DNA of 64,000 nt from CAVZCK01 sp963798805. GTDB lineage: Bacteria; Pseudomonadota; Alphaproteobacteria; Rhizobiales; Rhodomicrobiaceae. A program made the translations under genes and the position numbers. The stretch spans positions 62,001-126,000 of the forward strand of contig CAWCVC010000016.1 of assembly GCA_963798805.1 (NCBI GenBank), written 5' to 3'. The notes below the pieces were generated by a model. It was not told the origin of the DNA. It ran no database searches and saw only the letters and a list, made by a program, of their open reading frames with translations. This document shows, piece after piece, positions 26,578-34,989 of the stretch (its first letter is position 1; each line of letters opens with the position of its first letter).

Positions 26578-27565
26578 AGTCACGACCCGCCTCGCCGATG
26601 GCAGGCTCGTCACCTATTGGTATGCCTGGAAGGGTGGGCCAAGGCTGACCGGCCATCCCGGATCGCCGGAATTCGTGCAGAGCTATGAGGCGGCTCACCG
26701 GCAGAAACGTAAGACCGATCCGGCAACCTTCCATTCGGTGATCGTCGGCTACAAGAAAAGCCGCGAATTCGCCAATCTCGCTCCGCGGACGCAAAAAGAC
26801 TATCTCAAACACATTGCCCAGATCGAGGTCACCTTTGCCGACCTGCCGCTCAAAGCGCTGGGCGATCCAAGGATCACAAGCGATTTCGTCGAATGGCGAG
26901 ACGGCCTCGCCGCCGGCGACCGCCAGCGGGACTACGCCTGGACCATCTTGATGCGGCTGATTTCTTGGGCGCGCGAACGTGGTCAAACCACCTACAGACC
27001 GCCCTCGCGCCTCAAGAAACTTTACAAGTCAGATCGCTCCGAGAAGATCTGGTTGCCCGATCAGATCACGGCCTTCAGAGCTGCAGCCTCCGAACCGCTT
27101 TGGTGGGCCCTGGTCCTGGCATTGGAAACCGGACAGCGTCAGGGCGATCTCATTCGCCTGCCTTGGTCCGCCTATGACGGCCAGTGGATCAAGCTTCAGC
27201 AATCCAAGACCGGCATGAAGGTTGCAGTTCCGGTCAGCCGCGACCTTCAGGCGACGATCGAGACAATGCCGCGCTGGTCGCCGATCATGCTGACGTCGAA
27301 TCTGGGACGCCCCTGGACCAGCGATGGCCTCAGGACCTCATGGCATAAGGCGGCCAAGCGCGCCGGCATCACCGGACTGACATTTCACGATTTGCGCGGG
27401 ACGGCCGTCACGCGGTTGGCGGAAGCGGGATGTACGGAGGCCGAAATTGCCGCGATCACCGGGCATTCGCTGAAGAGCGTCGGAGCGATCCTCGACCGCT
27501 ATCTGGCCCGCACAAAAGGTCTTGCCTTGGCGGCCATCGCGAAGCTCGAAAAGAGCAGAACGTGA
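26546..27565 (+). CDS. int: Tyrosine integrase of the tRNA-Phe element
   Basis: 339 residues from ATG 26546 (MARVRLKGVNKVTTRLADG). SAM-like core-binding domain (YKKSREFANLAPRTQKDYLK) then the catalytic domain: Arg in ALETGQRQGDLIRL, Lys in QQSKTGMKVAVPV, HxxR in TFHDLRGTAVTRL, His in ITGHSLKSV, nucleophile Tyr in AILDRYLARTKG. The stop is about 70 bp from a tRNA-Phe 3' fragment in the opposite orientation, the standard integrase-attachment-site arrangement, so the target site is assigned with good confidence. Confidence 0.9.
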   Translation: MARVRLKGVNKVTTRLADGRLVTYWYAWKGGPRLTGHPGSPEFVQSYEAAHRQKRKTDPATFHSVIVGYKKSREFANLAPRTQKDYLKHIAQIEVTFADLPLKALGDPRITSDFVEWRDGLAAGDRQRDYAWTILMRLISWARERGQTTYRPPSRLKKLYKSDRSEKIWLPDQITAFRAAASEPLWWALVLALETGQRQGDLIRLPWSAYDGQWIKLQQSKTGMKVAVPVSRDLQATIETMPRWSPIMLTSNLGRPWTSDGLRTSWHKAAKRAGITGLTFHDLRGTAVTRLAEAGCTEAEIAAITGHSLKSVGAILDRYLARTKGLALAAIAKLEKSRT

Positions 27566-27638
27566 ACAAACTTTCCCAAATGGATTCCCAAATGCTCAGC
27601 CTGCTCGGGCAAAAAATCAGCTAAGTTATTGATTTCTT

Positions 27639-27685
27639 TGGTGCCCAGGGGCGGAATCGAACCACCGACACGCGGATTTTCAGTC
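27639..27685 (-). other. tRNA-Phe 3' fragment, attachment site (att)
   Basis: On the minus strand, 47 nt from the anticodon loop to CCA: GACTGAAAATCC (loop CTGAAAA, anticodon GAA), the T-arm GGTGG-TTCGATT-CCGCC and the acceptor strand CCTGGGC-A-CCA. The 5' half of the tRNA (GCCCAGG acceptor and D-arm) is absent: bases before GACTG do not fit. A half-tRNA whose identity begins in the anticodon loop is the usual attachment core of integrases that use tRNA genes. Confidence 0.85.
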
Positions 27686-27944
27686 GACGCGCAAAGCCTT
27701 GCAGATCAAGGTGTTAGACAAAGCAAAACTGTCTACCTCGCGCATGGACATCAATAGCATAGCTATTTGATTGTCTACACATCCGCTGCTCCAATCGCGG
27801 TGTTTGGTACCCGTCCGAACCGGCTCGACGGCTCATGCCTGAAGCAGGACGAATGGCGCTGGTAAGATAGTGTTATAACTATCAATTGCCAGCCTATCGC
27901 GGCGTCCTGAGGTCTCGCCGAGCCTATCTGCGAGGGAAGATCGG
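27686..27944. other. Intergenic with TGTCTA repeats
   Basis: Beyond the att site, TAGACA (inverted, near 27715), TGTCTAC (near 27738) and TGTCTAC (near 27773) form short repeats within 65 bp. They are candidates for integrase-arm or regulator sites, or promoter elements of the helicase-like gene at 27945. Confidence 0.35.
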
Positions 27945-29513
27945 ATGAGCGAGCAAGTCTCGAGCGCCAGCCGGACCGACGGGGTCGACGAAGAGTCCCC
28001 GTCAGAGGCCTCGCCGGTCCATCCCGAGATCGAGCTGCGGCCGGGCGAGCGTCCCAGAGTGACGGATGAGGCCATCGCTATCGTTAAGGAATGCGGCGAT
28101 CTTTATGAGCGCAGCGGTCAGCTGGTCAGGATCTGCGGCACGCAGATCCTCTTAATCGATGAATGCTGGCTGACCGATTATCTCGGCCGCCATATGCGCT
28201 TCTTCCGCTTCAGGCGGCGCGGCAATGAATTGCATCGGAGCGAGACCGATCCGCCTAGCTGGTTGGCCAAGGTGCTGCTCGCCAAGACCGGCGAGCGCGG
28301 CCTGCCGGAGCTGACCGGCATCATCACCGCGCCGACCTTGCGGCCGGACGGCTCGCTGCTCGACCGGCCCGGCTTCGATGCCGCAACCGGTCTTTTCCTT
28401 CGCCCCGGCTTCTGGCCGGCCATTCCCGATTATCCGGCGCATGAGGCGTTGCGCTGGGTCTGGCAGAGCCTGTGGCGACCCTTCGCAGAATTCCCCTATG
28501 CCTCGGAGGAGGACTGCGGCGTCACCGCCGCTGCCATCCTCACCGCCGCGGTCCGGCGGAGCTTGCCGAGAGCGTCGGCCATCAGCTTCGATGCGCCGTC
28601 GGCCGGCAGCGGCAAGACCTTGCTGGCGACCTGCATTGCCGAACTCGCGGGCGGCGAGGTCGCCGTCATCCCCGAATGCCGGGACGAGGAGGAGTTGCGC
28701 AAGCGTCTCCTGTCATCGCTGCGCGCCGGCCAGCCGTCGATCCTGCTCGACAATGTCAAGGGCCAGTTCTCCTCCTCGGCGCTAGAGGCGTTCCTCACTG
28801 ACGACCATTATTCCGACCGGCTGCTCGGCGCCTCGCAAATGCTGCGGCTGCCGACCAATGTGCTCGTCCTCATCAGCGGCAACAACTTCATTCCCCGCGG
28901 CGATCTCTGGCGGCGCATCATCACCTCCCGCATCGACCCCAAGGCCGAGCACGCCGAGCGGCGCAGCTTTGCCCTTGATGCCAGGCGCTATTGCCGGGAG
29001 CGGCGCCAGTTGCTCATCGTCGCCGCGCTGACTTTGGTGCGCGGCTTCATTGCGGCCGGCAAACCCCGGTCGACCCAGGACCGGCTTGCCTCCTTCGAAG
29101 CCTGGGACGATCTCATCCGCCAATGCGTGCTGTGGATGGCACAACAAGACATTGCCCCGATTGGCGATCCGACCGCCTCGATCGCCAAGGCCAAGGAGCG
29201 CGAACCGGAGCGGCAAAAGCTCGGTGCCTTTCTGCAATCGGCAGCGGCGGTCATGGGAATAGGCGTGGAAGGCCGGCGCTGGAGGACCGGCGATCTGATC
29301 CAGAAGGCGGCAACGGCGCCGTTCTTCGACGAGGACGCCAAGGCGCTGCACGATGTGCTCTTGGAAATCGCCGGCGAACGCAACAGCATCAATCCGCGCA
29401 TTCTCGGCCGCTGGATCGAGCGTCATACGGATGATCGCTGCGGCGGGCTTTACGTCACCAGGGCCGGCGAGCGCTGCCGTGCCGCGCTCTGGCAACTGGA
29501 GAGATCGCACTGA
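27945..29513 (+). CDS. AAA+/helicase-like replication protein, copy 2
   Basis: 522 residues, collinear with the protein at 24734-26272: the same P-loop FDAPSAGSGKTLLATCIAEL, PSILLDNVKGQFSSSALEAF, VLVLISGNNFIPRGDLWRRI and terminal NPRILGRWIERHTDDRCGGL. The N-termini differ (here MSEQVSSASRTDGVDEESPS) and scattered substitutions separate the two, so they are diverged relatives and not a fresh duplication. AGGGAAG precedes ATG 27945. No HTH or integrase gene follows; the sequence after 29513 is unrelated debris. It looks like the remaining part of a second element integrated in tandem at the same tRNA. Confidence 0.7.
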   Translation: MSEQVSSASRTDGVDEESPSEASPVHPEIELRPGERPRVTDEAIAIVKECGDLYERSGQLVRICGTQILLIDECWLTDYLGRHMRFFRFRRRGNELHRSETDPPSWLAKVLLAKTGERGLPELTGIITAPTLRPDGSLLDRPGFDAATGLFLRPGFWPAIPDYPAHEALRWVWQSLWRPFAEFPYASEEDCGVTAAAILTAAVRRSLPRASAISFDAPSAGSGKTLLATCIAELAGGEVAVIPECRDEEELRKRLLSSLRAGQPSILLDNVKGQFSSSALEAFLTDDHYSDRLLGASQMLRLPTNVLVLISGNNFIPRGDLWRRIITSRIDPKAEHAERRSFALDARRYCRERRQLLIVAALTLVRGFIAAGKPRSTQDRLASFEAWDDLIRQCVLWMAQQDIAPIGDPTASIAKAKEREPERQKLGAFLQSAAAVMGIGVEGRRWRTGDLIQKAATAPFFDEDAKALHDVLLEIAGERNSINPRILGRWIERHTDDRCGGLYVTRAGERCRAALWQLERSH

Positions 29514-30047
29514 CGCCGGTCCATGAACTGCGGCTTGCGCATGGCTCCATCGCCGCGGCTTCTCTGCACTCAGCGCATAGCGCCGAACCCAAACTCCGAT
29601 AAGTTCGATGAGTGATATGAGTTTCCGGGCTGCCGCTCGGGAATTTTCGCTCACCTGTCCAAAAGTCACCCCTCTGATAAATCTCAACATTCCGTGGATC
29701 GCGTTGGAGCGCGTATTCCGCGCATCGTCCCCGGTAAACGCATAGCTCGTTGCGCCCGCGGCACCGCGGCCCCATTCTCATTTTTCCGGACAGCCGTTCG
29801 CAAACTCACAAAACTCTTCAAACCCATAAGATTCTATGCAGTGAAAGTATAGTTAAGAGGAACGCCGGGATCAGCGAGTGTCTGACACGCCGAGCCCTGA
29901 TCCGTGCCACCAGAGTCGACCACCACGATCTCCAATTCCGCCATAACGAACAGGCCCACTGACGAGATCAGAGATCATAAGGCCCGACAACAGTGAAGCA
30001 GAAGCGCGTCTGCGCGTCCGATAAACACATGATACAAGGCTCATCGA
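29514..30047. other. Intergenic, nothing recognised
   Basis: About 530 bp after the second helicase-like gene. No supported gene. This is where the HTH and integrase genes would be expected if the second element were complete. Confidence 0.5.
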
Positions 30048-30200
30048 TTAGAACTCATGCGCCCAATCGCGAAGTCCGATTGACATGATACGCCACGGCT
30101 GATCGGTCAGCCTGTTCCAAGCCTCGCAGCAATGTGCGACGATATCGTCATAAAACGGGAAGATGCGGTTCAAGAGCCAATTGTCCCGCAGGAATTGGGG
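30048..30200 (-). pseudogene. IS630-family transposase, C-terminal fragment
   Basis: Minus-strand frame QFLRDNWLLNRIFPFYDDIV then CCEAWNRLTDQPWRIMSIGL and RDWAHEF-stop is the conserved tail of a group of IS630 transposases. Upstream of PQFLRD the match ends abruptly at about 30200. Nothing of the DDE domain remains. Confidence 0.7.
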
Positions 30201-30363
30201 AATTGGTCGTGTCCCATCCAATGGTGTGGCAGGGCGGCAGCGAAGCCGTCAGCCGCGCGCTCGTCACTGGCGCTGTAGCGGCGGACGGCTTTGCGGGCGG
30301 TCATCGATGATTCTCGGTTAGGGGTCGGGTTGCGACAACCAACCTGATTCTGAGGATCGACCG

Positions 30364-30728
30364 ATGACGGACGAGATGATGAGCCTGAAGGGGCTGATTG
30401 AGAAGGCTCCCGACGCCGATATGCTGCGCGAGATGATCGCGTTCGCCGCCGAGTGGCTGATGGAGCTGGAGGTTGGCGCGCTGACCGGTGCTCCCTATGG
30501 TGAGAAGAGCCCCGATCGCTGCGCTCAGCGCAACGGCTATCGCGATCGCATCTGGGAGACGCGTGCCGGCACAGTCGAGCTGCGCATCCCCAAGCTTCGC
30601 ACCGGCGTCTATTTTCCCGGCTTCCTTGAACCACGGCGCATGGCGGAGAAAGCGCTGACCGCCGTCATTCAGGAAGCCTATATCCAGGGCATCTCCACCC
30701 GTTCGGTGAACGAGCTGGTCAAAGCGCC
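30364..30728 (+). pseudogene. IS256-family transposase, N-terminal piece
   Basis: MMSLKGLIEKAPDADMLREM, GEKSPDRCAQRNGYRDRIWE, GTVELRIPKLRTGVYFPGFL and YIQGISTRSVNELVKA are the N-terminal domain of IS256/Mutator-type transposases. The frame is cut at 30728 by an IS3 element. It resumes at 32035 as GMSGISESQVSRLCEEIDEK and is lost after about 32110, before the DDE core. So it was already truncated or has since decayed. Confidence 0.88.
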
Positions 30729-30795
30729 GTGACCTGCTCCCGACTTTTCGGACCAGCGCTAAGTTGAGAGACTGCCTCGCGAATCGGAGGCAGAG

Positions 30796-31026
30796 ATGCG
30801 CAAAGGCAGATTTACAGACGAGCAGATGGTTGCGATCCTTCGGGAAGCGGACCGTGATCCGGTGGCGGCGGTGGCGAAGAAGCATGGTGTCAGCGAGCAG
30901 ACGATCTACACATGGCGGAAGCGCTTTGGCGCTATGCAGTCGGACGACGTCAAGCGGCTGAAGCAACTCGAAGCGGAGAACGCGCGGCTGAAGAAGCTGG
31001 TGGTGGAGCGTGATCTTGAAATCTAG
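30796..31026 (+). CDS. IS3 OrfA, with premature stop
   Basis: 76 residues: HTH (DPVAAVAKKHGVSEQTIYTW) and leucine zipper (LKQLEAENARLKKLVVERDL). In related elements the sequence continues as EIEVMKEIAAKK to a frameshift site. Here the codon after EI is TAG at 31024-31026, whereas GAG (Glu) would be expected. The in-frame continuation VMKEIAAKKW and the A_AAA_AAG slip site follow at once, so this is a nonsense mutation. GGAGG precedes the ATG. Confidence 0.88.
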   Translation: MRKGRFTDEQMVAILREADRDPVAAVAKKHGVSEQTIYTWRKRFGAMQSDDVKRLKQLEAENARLKKLVVERDLEI

Positions 31027-31046
31027 GTGATGAAAGAGATCGCCGC

Positions 31047-31053
31047 AAAAAAG
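31047..31053 (+). promoter_or_regulatory. Programmed -1 frameshift heptamer of the IS3 element
   Basis: A_AAA_AAG in the orfA frame (codons GCA AAA AAG), where a -1 slip would join orfA to the orfB frame at GTG 31053. The TAG at 31024 lies eight codons upstream, so ribosomes should no longer reach it. Confidence 0.75.
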
Positions 31054-32006
31054 TGGTGAGCGTGCCGGCTCGCCGTTCACAGGTGACGTATGCGACAGGC
31101 GAGGGCCTGTCGCAGCAGCGGGCTTGCACGCTGCTTGGCGTGGCGCGATCGGCGTTGGCGTACCGGCCGGTGAAGGCGGCGAAGGATGCGCCGGTGCTGG
31201 CGCGGATGGCCGAGCTGTCGGCTCAATATCCGCGTTATGGCTATCGACGCATCGCAATTTTCCTCGCCCGCGACGGTCACAGGATGAGCTTCGGCCGGGC
31301 GCATCGGTTGTGGCGTCTGGCACGGCTCCAGGTGCCGCGGAAACGCCCGCGCAAACGGATCGCGACGGGGCGGCCGCGCTGCCATGCGCCGACAGGAGCC
31401 AACCAGGTGTGGAGCTACGACTTCGTGTTCGACGCCTGCGCGAACGGCCAGCAGTTGAAGTGCCTGACCGTGACCGACGAATGGACGAAGGAGGGCCTGG
31501 CGATCGAGGTTGACGGGCGCATCCACTCGGCCCGCGTGATCGAGGTGCTGGCGCGGCTGGTCAGCGAACGCGGCGCGCCTCTTTATCTGCGGTCGGACAA
31601 TGGCCCGGAATTCGTCAGCCGGGCGCTTTTGAAGTGGATCATCGATCAAGGCATCGCTACGGCGTTGATCGATCCGGGCAAGCCCTGGCAGAATGGCGTC
31701 GCAGAGAGCGTTAATGGCAAATTCCGCGATGAGTGCCTAAGCCTCGAATGGTTCCGCAGCCGGGCCGAGGCGAAAGTGGTGATCGAAACATGGCGGCGGC
31801 ACTACAACGAGGTGCGGCCGCATTCCAGTCTTGGCTATCTGACGCCGGCGGCCTTTGCTGCGCGGCTCAGACAGCAAGACGCAGCGGCACGCCCGGCGAC
31901 GGGGCGGATCGCTGCGGTACATGGAGCCTTCGCGCTCCACCCCGTCGCATCACCGTCCCGTAAGGGGCATGAAAGGCCAGAAAACGGGGTGGTCGTCTCA
32001 AGTTAA
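31053..32006 (+). CDS. IS3-family transposase OrfB
   Basis: 317 residues with the HTH_21 and rve integrase core: GLSQQRACTLLGVARSALAY, YPRYGYRRIAIFLARDGHRM, then catalytic Asp in VWSYDFVFDACANGQQLK, Asp in YLRSDNGPEFVSRALLKW and Glu in PWQNGVAESVNGKFRDECL, and the tail NEVRPHSSLGYLTP. Full length and undamaged; normally made only as an OrfA-B fusion by -1 frameshifting, which the stop in orfA should prevent. Confidence 0.9.
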   Translation: MVSVPARRSQVTYATGEGLSQQRACTLLGVARSALAYRPVKAAKDAPVLARMAELSAQYPRYGYRRIAIFLARDGHRMSFGRAHRLWRLARLQVPRKRPRKRIATGRPRCHAPTGANQVWSYDFVFDACANGQQLKCLTVTDEWTKEGLAIEVDGRIHSARVIEVLARLVSERGAPLYLRSDNGPEFVSRALLKWIIDQGIATALIDPGKPWQNGVAESVNGKFRDECLSLEWFRSRAEAKVVIETWRRHYNEVRPHSSLGYLTPAAFAARLRQQDAAARPATGRIAAVHGAFALHPVASPSRKGHERPENGVVVSS

Positions 32007-32110
32007 GCGCGGTCCGAAAAAATCCGGCAGGTCAGCCTGGCATGAGCGGCATCTCCGAGAGCCAGGTCAGTCGGCTATGCGAGGAGATCGACGAAAAGGT
32101 GAAAGCCCGC

Positions 32111-32464
32111 CATGCCACGCTAGAGTCGGATCGCAGTCATTGCTGGGCTCCCGTACCTGACCGCGCAACGAACAACCCGCTGGCTTGCGGCAGGACGGCC
32201 GACAGAAGCTGCGCATTCGGTGCGGCCGATGCGTCGGCAGAATGCCGTCCGGACGGCAATGACGTCGCAGCCGAACCGTCAGGGGAGCGCGCGATGAACA
32301 GCGGCGCGCGCGTCCAGACTGCAAATCTGCGCGGGGTTTCAACGCCGATCGGCATCGTAAATTGTTGAATTTGCATACCTCGCTAGGGTCATTAAGCGGG
32401 TCTGACTCACTTCTGATGATCTTTGACATTCAGCTGGCGTGGTTTTCGAAGGAGAATCAGTGCC
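32111..32464. other. Intergenic debris
   Basis: About 350 bp between the end of IS256 similarity and the ISL3 remnant. No gene recognised. Confidence 0.45.
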
Positions 32465-32920
32465 ATGCGAACCCAGTTCCGCGTTTCCAACCTGATCCCG
32501 TCCGAGTTGGTGGCCGAGACCACAGCGAGGACGCCGATAGGATCATCGTCACTGCGCGCGCCGTAACGCCGAGCGGAGGCTGTCCGCGGCGCGAGCTCGT
32601 CCCGCGTTCATAGCCGCTACTTTCGCACGGTCTGTGATCTGCCCGGCTGTGGGCGACGGGTGAAATTGCGCGTCTCCGCCCGGCGCTTTGTCTGTGCCGC
32701 ATCTCATTGTCATCAAAAGATCTTCTCACAGCGTTTTGGAGACGATGTTCTGCCGACCCACTCGCGCCGGACCGCGCGCCTGCAATGTCTGGTTCACCAT
32801 CTCTGCATTGCCTTGAGCGTCGCCCGGCGGCGAGTTTTGCCGAGCAGTTGATGCTGCCGGTCAGCAACGACACGCTGCTTCGCATGGTGCGCCGCCGCGC
32901 CCGGGTGTTCGCCCCTGAAG
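32465..32920 (+). pseudogene. ISL3-family transposase N-terminus, frameshifted
   Basis: Family sequence is spread over three frames: MRTQFRVSNLIPSELVAE, then EDADRIIVTARAVTPSGGCP, then SRYFRTVCDLPGCGRRVKLR and RFVCAASHCHQKIFSQRFGD, then SFAEQLMLPVSNDTLLRMVR. The cysteine/histidine zinc-finger of ISL3 is recognisable. At least three frameshifts occur and the catalytic domain is missing. Confidence 0.75.
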
Positions 32921-33080
32921 CATCAACGATGTTGGCCCGATTGAGGCAAATTATGGCGGAAATATGTTACGTACATTTCCCTTCAGGGTCCTTCCGGCTT
33001 ATGCGGTCGTTGACGAAACGGTAGAAAAATCAAGTGCGACAATCCTGTTTGGACGCCATCGCCATTATTGGAGTTCAGTC

Positions 33081-33350
33081 ATGCATATTCACCGGCGAAA
33101 AAATTTAGACCAGAAGGCTGATCATTTTGAGACAATTAATGTGGAAATATTCGCAGCTGAAAAGTCCAGAACATACGCCATGTCGAGAAGGTATGTTATC
33201 GATTACATAAGATCTACGGCGAAAGAGCTCGCGGAGCTCGCCCTCAACGCCGATAACACTCTTCTTGCTTACTTGTTAGGGATGGTGGCGCAACAGGCCG
33301 AGGATGAGTACCAATCTTCGGGACCGCAACTGCTCTTGGTGAAGAGATAG
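33081..33350 (+). CDS. Small helical protein, left flank of pilus locus
   Basis: 89 residues from ATG 33081 with GGAG seven bases upstream. The second half (RRYVIDYIRSTAKELAELAL, ADNTLLAYLLGMVAQQAEDE) is two helices. It matches the C-terminal half of the protein at 41129-41389 in spacing and pattern (I, then AELL, then LL.LL.M...A). Short proteins of this type occur in rhizobia; function unknown. A perfect 11-bp hairpin follows 34 bp downstream. Low-GC codon use suggests the same origin as the pilus genes. Confidence 0.55.
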   Translation: MHIHRRKNLDQKADHFETINVEIFAAEKSRTYAMSRRYVIDYIRSTAKELAELALNADNTLLAYLLGMVAQQAEDEYQSSGPQLLLVKR

Positions 33351-33383
33351 ACGGGACCAGCGTTGATTGGATCCGGTACAATG

Positions 33384-33410
33384 TCAGTCTAGGAGGCCAT
33401 CCTAGACTGA
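33384..33410 (+). terminator. Perfect 11-bp inverted repeat, terminator candidate
   Basis: TCAGTCTAGGA and TCCTAGACTGA separated by five bases, 34 bp after the stop at 33350. There is no long T run after it (TTAAATC), so it may be a weak terminator or a regulator site. Confidence 0.5.
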
Positions 33411-34288
33411 TTAAATCGTTCATGGCGTTGTCCTGGCCGCTCAGCATTCTAAAGATCCTTGAATGGTTTAACTCTTGGTTCAAAACCATCAAGCAAATCT
33501 CCCCCTATCAAGCAGATTGTAACGATTTTCGCGACCTCTCCTAAATCTGGACCAATATGTGCAGTCAATTAGTGAACGCGCATACATTCCGTAAAGGTAA
33601 GTCTCTAACTGGCCAGCGCTCTGCTTGCTATATGAGTCGGCAGTGAAAGGAGACCTTCGGATGCCGAGAGCGTACTTGCAACCTTATACCTCAAAAGGTG
33701 TTTCATCTCTGTGGAGACCCTGTTGCAGTCTAGCCTCCCAACGCACGACCTCTTTTATCCTGTCGCTCGGCCCTTAGGATAGATGTTCAAATGCTCGGGG
33801 CAGTGGAGACCTTTCCCAGTGGTGTCCCACACTCTTGCATGTGCACTATTACGGCCAGAGACCAATTTTCGATCCTAGCCGCAAGAGAGACGAAGTGATC
33901 TTGTCGGCGGATTGCGCGCCGCGCAGGGCGCCGCGGATTTCTCGCAGTGACAGTGGCCGCTCGATTAAAGAAGGCATTATCTCGATACAAAAAAACTCTC
34001 GATTCGGCCGGCGAATTGATGCTCAGAAGATATTTCTCGATCCATTTTCGAAACGCCTAAGTATCCATCCGAGGCGGCGGCCGCGCCTGGATAAAATATG
34101 CGCTCTCCTCCTGGCCAGTGAGTAACAACACGTACAAACGCGAACCTGGCCAGGGCAGAAACACGTTTCTCGATTGATTTTGCCAGAGGATCCTACCGTC
34201 GGTAGCGGTCCATGACGTATGCAATTTCCTTTATCTAAGGACATTCGCCAACTTGTTTATACCGGCTCTTTTGGCTCACAACGAGGAA
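33411..34288. other. Intergenic upstream of the pilus operon
   Basis: Nearly 900 bp with no supported gene, AT-richer than average. It must contain the promoter of the pilus operon, but I cannot assign -35 and -10 boxes with confidence. Confidence 0.45.
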
Positions 34289-34855
34289 ATGAAGTCATGG
34301 TCATTGAGAACAGATGTTCCGCTCTTCCGAGCCCCGTTGCGCTGTGCGCGCATCTGTGTCTTGGCGATCCTGGCCGTTGGCCGGTATAGCTCCGGCGCCG
34401 TTGCGGAAGACAGTGTTTCGATAGAGCTCGTAGGCGAAATAGAAGCGAGATGCCGGCTGCTACAGCTCCCCGCAACTTTGGATCTCGGGAGGCTGACGAA
34501 GTCTGGCGTGCAACTTGTTCCCTTCCAGATCGACTGCAATTCGCCCTTCGCCTACGAGGTTAGATCGCGGGAGGGAGGTCTCAAAAGCGAAAACGCCGTC
34601 GTTGCGGCGGGATTTGCTGCCATCATTCCTTATACCCTCGAATTGCGAGTCCCAACCGACGGTGGATTCATCCTTGACCAGTGCAATAGCGCTACGCTTG
34701 CTATTGCACTACCCGCATGCGGCCATGGCAATTCCGGCTCTGCCGTTGCGATCGAACAGACGGCATCCTTGATGATTTCATGGTCGACCAGCGAGGAGTT
34801 GGTTGCCGGTGTATATGCCGATGTCGTGACGGTGAACGTGTCGCCCCGGATCTAG
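34289..34855 (+). CDS. Spore coat U-type pilus subunit 1
   Basis: 188 residues. Signal region CARICVLAILAVGRYSSGAV, then a beta-rich mature part: VSIELVGEIEARCRLLQLPA, then VQLVPFQIDCNSPFAYEV, a C-x(n)-C pair, and ADVVTVNVSPRI, the terminal strand used for donor-strand exchange. This is the SCPU/Csu fold of archaic chaperone-usher pili; the chaperone and usher lie downstream. ATG 34289 follows GAGGAA closely; an upstream TTG at 34253 is less likely. Confidence 0.75.
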   Translation: MKSWSLRTDVPLFRAPLRCARICVLAILAVGRYSSGAVAEDSVSIELVGEIEARCRLLQLPATLDLGRLTKSGVQLVPFQIDCNSPFAYEVRSREGGLKSENAVVAAGFAAIIPYTLELRVPTDGGFILDQCNSATLAIALPACGHGNSGSAVAIEQTASLMISWSTSEELVAGVYADVVTVNVSPRI

Positions 34856-34989
34856 ATCTATTTGCTCAGCCAACAAATCCATCAATCAAGGGTTGCAACA
34901 GCCGAAATGCAACTAGCAGTATATCGGGGGTGTTCCTACTAAGATATTTCCCGGCTGCAGAACCGGTTACGTGAAATGCTAGGAGCGTC

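Larger units (their letters stand above)
30729..32034 (+). mobile_element. IS3-family insertion sequence inserted in the IS256 remnant
   Basis: Left end TGACCTGCTCCCGACTTTTC (from 30730) and right end, read inward, TGACCTGCCGGATTTTTTCG (from 32034) are inverted repeats. GCC at 30726-30728 and 32035-32037 is a 3-bp target duplication; removing the element restores the IS256 frame (VKA-P-GMSGIS). Carries overlapping orfA and orfB. Confidence 0.9.

Noticed and set aside
27639..27685. Complete tRNA-Phe gene
   Set aside because: The acceptor 5' strand, D-arm and 5' anticodon stem are missing, so it is only a 3' fragment.
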